A stretch of DNA of 7,179 nucleotides from Pseudomonadota bacterium (GTDB lineage Bacteria > Pseudomonadota > Alphaproteobacteria > Rhizobiales > Methyloligellaceae). The stretch spans positions 1-7,179 of the forward strand of contig JADFHH010000002.1 of assembly GCA_022567275.1 (NCBI GenBank), written 5' to 3'. The translations under genes and the position numbers were made by a program. Positions 1-4,710 of this stretch are shown here, one piece after another. Position 1 is the first letter of the stretch. Each line of letters starts with the position of its first letter. The notes under the pieces are model-generated. The model saw only the letters and a list, made by a program, of their open reading frames with translations, did no database searches and was not told the DNA's origin.

Positions 1-256
1 GGGGAGGGAGAGCGTTCAGGCAAACAACTGCAAGGGGCCGGTCACGCTGCGCGGTTCGCAGCGCGATCCGTTTGTCACCGATAACGGAAATTATATTCTC
101 GACTGCGCCTTTGGCGAGATCGGCGACCCGGAACTGCTCGCCGCGCAACTCTCTTGCTTGCCCGGCGTCGTCGAGCATGGCCTGTTCATCGGCCTGACCC
201 ACGCCGCCATTATCGCCGGCGCGGATGGCGTTGAAATCATCGGCGATCATCCATGA
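1..256 (+). CDS. rpiA: Ribose-5-phosphate isomerase A, C-terminal part (5' end outside window)
   Basis: This is the last 84 codons of a gene that begins upstream; the reading frame starts at base 2 and ends at TGA 254–256. RpiA interconverts ribose-5-phosphate and ribulose-5-phosphate in the cytosolic non-oxidative pentose phosphate pathway. The visible part carries the conserved C-terminal signature of the family: the stretch DPFVTDNGNYILDCAFG, then a helix (DPELLAAQLSCLPGVVEHG) and GLFIG, followed by the usual final strand with a GADGVEII tail. The catalytic lysine and phosphate-binding segments lie in the missing N-terminal part, so they cannot be checked. Its stop codon overlaps the gor start as ATGA, which indicates one transcript and translational coupling. 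Identity rests on motif recall, but the match across the whole tail is strong. Confidence 0.93.
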   Translation, partial: GRESVQANNCKGPVTLRGSQRDPFVTDNGNYILDCAFGEIGDPELLAAQLSCLPGVVEHGLFIGLTHAAIIAGADGVEIIGDHP

Positions 257-1629
257 CCTCTTACGATTACGATCTGTTCGTTATTGGCGCCGGATCGGGC
301 GGCGTTCGCGCCGCGCGCATGAGTGCGTCCTATGGCGCGCGCGTGGCGCTGGCGGAAGAGTATCGCGTCGGCGGCACCTGCGTCATCCGGGGCTGTGTGC
401 CGAAAAAACTGTTCGTTTATGCCGGACGCTTCAGCGGCGCGTTCGAGGATGCGGCCGGGTTCGGCTGGAGCGTTACCGGGGCCAAATTCGACTGGGCGAC
501 CCTCGTCGCCAACAAGGACAAGGAAATCGCCCGCCTTGAGGAACTCTACAAGAAAAACCTCCGCAACGCGGACGCAAAATTGTTTCCCGAACGGGCGGAA
601 CTCGTGGACGCGCATACCATTGGGCTCATCGAGTCAGGAAAAAATGTCACCGCGCGTTATATTCTGATCGCCACCGGCGGACATCCTTTCGTGCCGGATA
701 TTCCCGGCGCGGAACATGCCATCACCTCCAACGAAGCGTTTCATCTCAAAACCCTGCCCAAACGCATCGCCATCGTGGGGGGGGGCTATATCGCGGTTGA
801 GTTCGCCAGCATCTTCAACGGGCTTGGCGTCGATGTGGTGCAACTCTACCGGGGAGAACAAATATTGCGCGGTTTCGACGATGATTTGCGCACTGGGCTG
901 GCGCAAGAAATGCGCAAGCGCGGTGTCGATATCCGCGTCAACGCGCAAGTCGCGGAAATTATATCCGAAGGCGATAGTTACGCCATAAAACTCTCCACCG
1001 GCGAGAGGCTCGAAACCGATCTCGTCATGTATGCGACAGGCCGTGTGCCCAACACATCGGGGTTCGGGCTGGAGGCGGCCGGTGTGGTGACCGGCGCACG
1101 CGGTGAGATCGTGGTCGATGATTATTCCAGGACGTCGGTTGAGAATATCTACGCGGTGGGCGACGTCACGAACCGGGTGGCGCTGACGCCGGTGGCCATC
1201 GTCGAGGGCGCCGCCTTTGCGCAAACCGTGTTCAATGACAACCGGTCGGGCATCGACTATTCCTGCATCCCCACGGCGGTCTTCTCAGAGCCGGAAATTG
1301 GCACGGTCGGTTTGAACGAAACCCAGGCGCGCGAAAAGCACGGTGATATCGATATCTACAAGAGCGCTTTCAAGCCTTTGAAACACACATTGTCGGGCCG
1401 CGATGAGGAGATGATGATGAAGCTCATCGTCGATGCGGCAAGCGGACGCGTTGTTGGATGTCAAATACTTGGCGATGATGCCGGGGAAATAGTCCAGAGC
1501 GTGGCCATCGCCATGCATATGGGCGCGACCAAGGCGGATTTCGACGCCACCATGGCGCTGCATCCCAGCGCCGCGGAAGAGTTGGTGACGATGCGGGAAA
1601 TATGGCAGCGCGAGCCTGAACAAGTGTAA
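253..1629 (+). CDS. gor: Glutathione-disulfide reductase (NADPH)
   Basis: A 458-residue cytosolic flavoenzyme that reduces glutathione disulfide to two glutathiones with NADPH; the length is normal for the family. Domains in order are: FAD domain with GAGSGG at 12–17; redox-active disulfide C43/C48 inside GGTCVIRGCVPKK, the glutathione-reductase form of this motif; NAD(P) domain with GGGYIAVE at 176–183; second FAD motif ENIYAVGD at 297–304; and a C-terminal dimerisation domain with HPSAAEE, where H437 and E442 form the catalytic pair that completes the partner subunit's active site. Arg200 and Arg206, six residues apart after the second strand of the NAD(P) fold, match the arginines that read the NADPH 2'-phosphate in this family. 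The close fit around the cysteines and these arginines argues against lipoamide dehydrogenase or mercuric reductase. The ATG start overlaps the rpiA stop (ATGA); no independent strong ribosome site is needed if translation is coupled. A nine-G run at 777–785 encodes part of GGG 176–178. Confidence 0.97.
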   Translation: MTSYDYDLFVIGAGSGGVRAARMSASYGARVALAEEYRVGGTCVIRGCVPKKLFVYAGRFSGAFEDAAGFGWSVTGAKFDWATLVANKDKEIARLEELYKKNLRNADAKLFPERAELVDAHTIGLIESGKNVTARYILIATGGHPFVPDIPGAEHAITSNEAFHLKTLPKRIAIVGGGYIAVEFASIFNGLGVDVVQLYRGEQILRGFDDDLRTGLAQEMRKRGVDIRVNAQVAEIISEGDSYAIKLSTGERLETDLVMYATGRVPNTSGFGLEAAGVVTGARGEIVVDDYSRTSVENIYAVGDVTNRVALTPVAIVEGAAFAQTVFNDNRSGIDYSCIPTAVFSEPEIGTVGLNETQAREKHGDIDIYKSAFKPLKHTLSGRDEEMMMKLIVDAASGRVVGCQILGDDAGEIVQSVAIAMHMGATKADFDATMALHPSAAEELVTMREIWQREPEQV

Positions 1630-1632
1630 TAT

Positions 1633-1638
1633 GAAGGA
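1633..1638 (+). promoter_or_regulatory. Ribosome binding site of the SDR gene
   Basis: GAAGGA lies just after the gor stop and 10 bp before ATG 1649. It supports that start and shows the gene is translated independently of gor although it follows closely. Confidence 0.6.
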
Positions 1639-1648
1639 TGTTGATTGA

Positions 1649-2404
1649 ATGGGGCGGCTTGAAAACAAGATTGCGCTGATCACCGGCGCCGCCGGTGGAT
1701 TTGGCCGTGCCATGGCGCTGGAGTTCGCGCGCCAGGGGGCGCAAATATTCGCGGCCGACCGCAACGAGGCGGGCGTTGGCGAGACGGCCGATCTGGTCAA
1801 CAACCAGGGCGGGGCGGCCACGCCGGTTCGCTGCGACGTGAGCGACACGGATGATATCGCGGCCCTGTTGAGCGAAATAGAAAAAACATTCGGCCGGCTC
1901 GATGTGCTGGTCAATAATGCCGGCATCACCCAGCGTGAAGATTTCCGCCATATCACCGATGCGCAATGGCAGGAGCTTCTGGATGTCAATCTTACCGCCG
2001 CGATGCGCCTGTCGCGCGATGGGCTGAAGCTGCTGAAAATATCGGGCGCGTCCTCGATCGTCAATATTTCCTCGATCATGGAGCGGGTTCATGTGCGCCA
2101 GCTCTCCGCCTACTCCACCACCAAGGCGGCGCTTGCGGGCCTGTCACGGGCGATGGCGGTGGAATATGCGGCTTTCAAGATACGTGTGAACTATCTGTGT
2201 CCGGGCTACGCGGAAACGGCGATGACAGAGCGTATTTTGCGTAATTCAGCAGTGCGCCAGGGATTGCTTGACCGGACGCCGCTGGGACGTTTTTGTCTGC
2301 CGGAAGAGATCGCCATGGCGGCGTTGTTCCTGGCCAGCGACGAGGCTGCCTTCATTACCGGTGAAGGATTGACAATTGATGGCGGGATGAGCATTTCGCT
2401 TTAG
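1649..2404 (+). CDS. Short-chain dehydrogenase/reductase (classical SDR), substrate unknown
   Basis: A 251-residue soluble oxidoreductase with every hallmark of a classical SDR: nucleotide motif TGAAGGFG at 12–19, NNAG at 89–92, structural N114, catalytic S142, Y155 and K159 (YSTTK), the PG turn at 185–186, and the usual ending ITGEGLTIDGG. Asp37 at the end of the second strand, followed by Arg, is the pattern usually seen in NAD(H)-preferring members; this is inference from the family rule. SDRs with this layout include 3-oxoacyl-ACP reductases, glucose and sugar-alcohol dehydrogenases and hydroxysteroid-type enzymes, and nothing here picks out one substrate. The start is chosen because GAAGGA at 1633–1638 sits 10 bp before the ATG and the N-terminus then aligns with the family. 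It lies 19 bp after gor in the same direction, so co-transcription with rpiA and gor is likely. Confidence 0.9.
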   Translation: MGRLENKIALITGAAGGFGRAMALEFARQGAQIFAADRNEAGVGETADLVNNQGGAATPVRCDVSDTDDIAALLSEIEKTFGRLDVLVNNAGITQREDFRHITDAQWQELLDVNLTAAMRLSRDGLKLLKISGASSIVNISSIMERVHVRQLSAYSTTKAALAGLSRAMAVEYAAFKIRVNYLCPGYAETAMTERILRNSAVRQGLLDRTPLGRFCLPEEIAMAALFLASDEAAFITGEGLTIDGGMSISL

Positions 2405-2416
2405 GTGGCAAACACA

Positions 2417-2515
2417 CACCTCTCCCCGATGGGGAGAGGGAGATTGTTGGCTGGCGAGGCCTATGGGGGGAAATCCTCCCTCCCCTTGACGGGGAGGGAT
2501 TGAGGGAGGGGTGAC
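2417..2515. repeat. Two-palindrome intergenic repeat resembling a RIME/REP-type element
   Basis: The unit has two GC-rich palindromes about 35 bp apart. The left one pairs CCTCTCCCC (2419–2427) with GGGGAGAGG (2431–2439) across a GAT loop. The right one pairs TCCCTCCCC (2477–2485) with GGGGAGGGA (2491–2499) across TTGAC. The right half continues into GAGGGAGGGGTGA, whose complement resembles the CCCCTCACCCCAA lead-in of the solo palindrome at 2601–2635, so the two are related and oppositely oriented. Roughly 100-bp elements with two palindromes (RIME1) are known from rhizobial intergenic regions; assignment to that family is by architecture, not by alignment. It begins about 13 bp after the SDR stop codon, so it may also shape the 3' end of that transcript, but no T-run follows either stem. 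Confidence 0.7.
2419..2439. terminator. GC-rich hairpin after the SDR gene, possible 3'-end structure
   Basis: A perfect 9-bp stem with a 3-nt loop starts 14 bp beyond the SDR stop. It is stable, but what follows (GAGATTGTTGG) has no uridine run, so it is not a canonical intrinsic terminator. It could protect the transcript end or act with a factor. It is the left palindrome of the repeat unit. Confidence 0.35.
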
Positions 2516-2528
2516 CGAGCAAACATTC

Positions 2529-2560
2529 ATGCGCTATTTGAGCGCATTCGAGTTTGTTTT
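2529..2560 (+). terminator. Candidate intrinsic terminator: 7-bp stem with T-rich tail
   Basis: ATGCGCT (2529–2535) and AGCGCAT (2541–2547) form a perfect 7-bp stem around ATTTG. The following 13 bases, TCGAGTTTGTTTT, hold eight T residues. This would end transcription coming from the SDR gene. The T-run is interrupted and starts late, so the call is weak; the structure could instead be part of a small palindromic repeat. Confidence 0.3.
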
Positions 2561-2581
2561 CAAAGCGTCCGTTTGAACGGA
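2559..2581. repeat. Overlapping inverted repeats in the convergent gap
   Basis: Two alternative stems share this stretch: TTCAAA (2559–2564) with TTTGAA (2572–2577), and TCCGTT (2568–2573) with AACGGA (2576–2581). Outside them, ATTTGA at 2536–2541 and TCAAAT at 2582–2587 are also mutually complementary. Together with the 2529–2547 stem this makes a block of nested inverted repeats less GC-rich than the flanking palindromes. Its role is unknown. Confidence 0.45.
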
Positions 2582-2600
2582 TCAAATGTCTATGTCCGCC

Positions 2601-2638
2601 CCCTCACCCCAACCCTCTCCCCGATGGGGAGAGGGAGT
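2601..2638. repeat. Solo GC-rich palindrome beside the ybdK stop codon
   Basis: CCCTCTCCCC (2613–2622) pairs perfectly with GGGGAGAGGG (2626–2635) around a GAT loop, preceded by CCCTCACCCCAA. Bases 2614–2637 are identical over 24 positions to 2419–2442 in the upstream repeat unit. On the minus strand the stem lies about 10 bases after the ybdK stop codon, so it is the first structure met by transcripts of that operon, although no U-run follows it. Confidence 0.75.
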
Positions 2639-2645
2639 TATGGAA

Positions 2646-3785
2646 TCAGGTTGCCGCCAAAGTCTCTTCCAGCAGTTCATCCACCACGGCCTTCAAGGCG
2701 TCCTGGTCGTTTTTGCCCCTCGCCTTCGCAGCTTCATAGCATTTGATCTGCCGCGCGGCGCTGGTGCCGCGTTTCAGCAATGTGTTCACATGCTGTATTT
2801 CCGTCACGCAACCCAGGCTTTCAGCATCTTGCCCGAGCAATTCAAGCAGCTCTGCCATCAAATCCGCGCAGGGCACCACCGTGCCTTCGCCGAAGTCGAC
2901 GAGCCCCTCCGACACCCCATAGCGCTGGGCGCGCCAGCGGTTCTCGTTAATCAGGAAGGCAGGATAGTGGCGCCAGCGCTGATTGTCCCGCCGCAGCCGG
3001 TACAGGAAGCGGCAAATGCACTGAAAAAACGCGGCGATACACAGCGCGTCATCCAGCAGCGGACACATATCGGTGATACGCATTTCAAGCGTCGGGAAGC
3101 GGTGACTCGGGCGCAGGTCCCACCAGATTTTTGTGGCGTCTTCGATCAGCTTGACATTCACCAGAACCTCGATAGTGCGTTCATATTCACTGAAGGAGGC
3201 GAATTGCGGCGGCAGGCCCGTGCGCGGCAACTCATCGAATACCGACAGCCGGTAGGAATGCAGCCCCGTCAGTTCCCCCTGCCAGAACGGCGAGGAGGTG
3301 GACAGCGCCAGCAGATGGGGCATGAAATAGGACGCCTGATTCAGTATATCGATGCGCAACTCATCGTCCTCGATGCCGATATGAACGTGCATCCCGCAAA
3401 TGATCATCCGGCGCACAACGACCTGAAGATCATGTGCGATCTCGTGGTAGCGCTCTTTGTCCGTCTGTTGCTGGGCCGACCATTTGGCGAACGGGTGGGT
3501 CGAGGCGGCCATCGGCGCCAGGCCGTATTCACCAGCCAGCCCGGCGATTGTTTCTCGCAGGCGCCGCAGTTCCAGTCCGGCATCGGAAACGGAGTTGCAC
3601 ACCGGTGTCCCGATTTCGATCTGCGATTGCAAAAATTCCGGGCTGACTTCTCCCTTGGGCAGTACAGCTTCGCACTTCGCCATCAGATCGGGAGGCGGCG
3701 CGCTCACAAGCTCGCGGGTCTGCTTATCGACGAGGAGATATTCCTCTTCAATTCCAATCGTAAAGCTTGGTTCGCGAATGGGCAT
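2646..3785 (-). CDS. ybdK: YbdK-type carboxylate–amine ligase (GCS2 family)
   Basis: A 379-residue soluble protein of the glutamate–cysteine ligase 2 fold (Pfam GCS2), the usual size for YbdK. The N-terminal strand TIGIEEEYLLVD (9–20) is the family signature and its acidic residues are expected to bind metal–ATP. Further conserved blocks are QIEIGTPVC (55–63), GMHVHIGI (131–138), SSPFWQG with TGLHSYR (164–179) and FPTLEMRITD (230–239). E. coli YbdK joins glutamate to cysteine only weakly in vitro and its physiological substrate is not settled, so this should be read as an ATP-dependent ligase of unknown substrate rather than a proven glutathione-synthesis enzyme. It is the second gene of a leftward operon, 13 bp after the VIT transporter gene. 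The GAGG available as ribosome site overlaps that gene's TGA stop, suggesting translational coupling. It converges on the SDR gene, with the repeat-filled gap between them. Confidence 0.93.
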   Translation of the reverse strand: MPIREPSFTIGIEEEYLLVDKQTRELVSAPPPDLMAKCEAVLPKGEVSPEFLQSQIEIGTPVCNSVSDAGLELRRLRETIAGLAGEYGLAPMAASTHPFAKWSAQQQTDKERYHEIAHDLQVVVRRMIICGMHVHIGIEDDELRIDILNQASYFMPHLLALSTSSPFWQGELTGLHSYRLSVFDELPRTGLPPQFASFSEYERTIEVLVNVKLIEDATKIWWDLRPSHRFPTLEMRITDMCPLLDDALCIAAFFQCICRFLYRLRRDNQRWRHYPAFLINENRWRAQRYGVSEGLVDFGEGTVVPCADLMAELLELLGQDAESLGCVTEIQHVNTLLKRGTSAARQIKCYEAAKARGKNDQDALKAVVDELLEETLAAT

Positions 3786-3798
3786 GGCCTACCCGGCC

Positions 3799-4530
3799 TC
3801 AGATAATTTGCTTCAGGAAATCTCCCACCAGATAGGCGACGCTCGCCGATACGAGGCCGATGGCAAGGGTTTCGGTACCGGAGCGCAGCCAATGTACCGG
3901 AGACCAGCGGCTGCGCAGGGAACCGATAAGAAAGAAGGTGATCGCGGCCATTACGACCGACGCATAAACGCCGGTCTCCAACCCGAAGGTAAAGGGTGCA
4001 ATGGGCAGAAAGCCGCAAACGACGAAGGCCGCGAATGTTATGGTTCCCGCCTTAACGGGTGAGCGCGTGATCGGCGGGAGACCATGCTCTTCCGTCATCA
4101 TCGTGTCGATCCAGCGTTCCTTCTCCGCGGTGATCACCTCGACGGCGGCATCCAGCACCTTCCCCTTGAATCCCTTGGCCGCGAAAATCTGGCGGATTTC
4201 TTCGCGTTCTCCTTCCGGTGCGATCTCGATATGGCGTTCCTCCATATGCCGGACGAATGTGTATTCCTCGATCTCCGCCTTGGTGCCTGAATAGTTGGCC
4301 GCCGCCATGGAAAAACCGTCCGCCAGCAGGTTCGCCACACCGAGAATAAGCAGATAGCGGGTCGAGAGATCCGCGCCGACCGCGGCGGAGACGATGGCGA
4401 AGGTCGTAACCGTGCCATCGATGCCGCCATAGACCCAGTCGCGCAGATAGCTGATCCTGGGGCCTTCTCGCAGGCGTTTTTCTATTTCGGCCGGGTCGTG
4501 ACTATGTTCGAGAAATTGCGTCAGGGGCAT
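3799..4530 (-). CDS. VIT/CCC1 family membrane transporter (probable Fe2+/Mn2+ export)
   Basis: A 243-residue integral membrane protein with about five predicted helices: roughly 33–52, 58–79, 160–178, 186–206 and 216–238. The VIT family moves Fe2+ or Mn2+ out of the cytosol, in eukaryotes into vacuoles. Helix 1 contains GGIDGTVTTF, with D38 at the place of the conserved metal-path aspartate, and helix 2 contains ADGFSMAAANY, with M75 at the place of the conserved methionine. Between helices 2 and 3 lies a charged cytoplasmic segment (about 84–150) rich in Glu, with MEERH, EGEREE and MMTEE, as in the metal-binding domain of plant VIT1. There is no N-terminal ferritin-like domain as found in some bacterial members. 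The ribosome site is weak: AGGA lies about 15 bases before the ATG. First gene of the leftward operon with ybdK and divergent from aroG. No recognisable Irr or Fur box was seen upstream, and metal specificity cannot be read from the sequence. Confidence 0.9.
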   Translation of the reverse strand: MPLTQFLEHSHDPAEIEKRLREGPRISYLRDWVYGGIDGTVTTFAIVSAAVGADLSTRYLLILGVANLLADGFSMAAANYSGTKAEIEEYTFVRHMEERHIEIAPEGEREEIRQIFAAKGFKGKVLDAAVEVITAEKERWIDTMMTEEHGLPPITRSPVKAGTITFAAFVVCGFLPIAPFTFGLETGVYASVVMAAITFFLIGSLRSRWSPVHWLRSGTETLAIGLVSASVAYLVGDFLKQII

Positions 4531-4573
4531 GGTGTGAACATATTGTCCTGTCTGGCCAGGTGCGGGTGCCGTC

Positions 4574-4602
4574 TGGTCACAGTGCGGCCAATGGCCTATA
4601 TA
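4574..4602 (+). promoter_or_regulatory. Probable promoter of the aroG–nadE unit
   Basis: A -35-like TGGTCA (4574–4579) is separated by exactly 17 bp from TATATA (4597–4602), preceded by C to give CTATAT, a frequent -10 form in alphaproteobacteria. Transcription would begin near 4609, giving a leader of about 100 nt. The -10 is itself palindromic, but no fitting -35 was found for the minus direction, so the promoter of the divergent VIT operon remains unidentified. Confidence 0.5.
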
Positions 4603-4612
4603 GCGGCCAATG
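4584..4612. repeat. Pair of 10-bp direct repeats flanking the aroG -10 element
   Basis: GCGGCCAATG occurs at 4584–4593 and again at 4603–4612, 19 bp apart start to start, with TATATA exactly between them. The first copy also forms the palindrome GGCCA-A-TGGCC (4586–4596). The position, one copy in the spacer and one over the expected start site, is where a repressor dimer could bind, but no known regulator is recognised. Confidence 0.45.
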
Positions 4613-4630
4613 TTCCCGTGCGGCAGGTTT

Positions 4631-4657
4631 GCTTTGCCAACTGAGGTAATGCAAAGC
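4631..4657 (+). promoter_or_regulatory. Stem-loop in the aroG leader
   Basis: GCTTTGC (4631–4637) and GCAAAGC (4651–4657) form a perfect 7-bp stem with a 13-nt loop. GCGG (4620–4623) and CCGC (4660–4663) could extend it across an internal loop. There is no U-run after it, so it is not an attenuator terminator. It could affect mRNA stability or ribosome access, or be chance. Confidence 0.35.
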
Positions 4658-4697
4658 GCCCGCAGACGCCAGCCCCCGCGCGCGAAGAAGCCGTTTT

Positions 4698-4701
4698 GGA
4701 G
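4698..4701 (+). promoter_or_regulatory. Ribosome binding site that fixes the aroG start
   Basis: GGAG lies 9 bp before ATG 4711. A longer frame could open at TTG 4696, adding five residues, but that codon overlaps this GGAG, and the family N-terminus normally begins close to the WSPDSW motif. ATG 4711 is therefore preferred. Confidence 0.75.
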
Positions 4702-4710
4702 TTTAAGAGT

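Noticed and set aside
1285..2092. Long minus-strand frames (264 and 222 codons) opposite gor and the SDR gene
   Set aside because: Both plus-strand proteins have complete catalytic motifs through this stretch; the antisense translations are low-complexity and resemble nothing known.
2410..2640. Possible CRISPR array from the repeated CCTCTCCCC...GGGGAGAGG units
   Set aside because: Only two identical copies, a divergent third, irregular spacing and no cas genes nearby; dispersed intergenic palindromes explain it better.
2586..3806. A 406-codon open frame on the plus strand opposite ybdK, longer than ybdK itself
   Set aside because: It starts inside the solo palindromic repeat, its protein matches no family I recognise, and the opposite strand carries a full, well-conserved GCS2-family protein. 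Long antisense frames are common in GC-rich coding DNA.
4531..4600. Iron-responsive operator (Fur or Irr box) upstream of the VIT transporter
   Set aside because: No AT-rich palindrome or TTTAGAA...TTCTAAA-like sequence is present in the stretch before the start codon.
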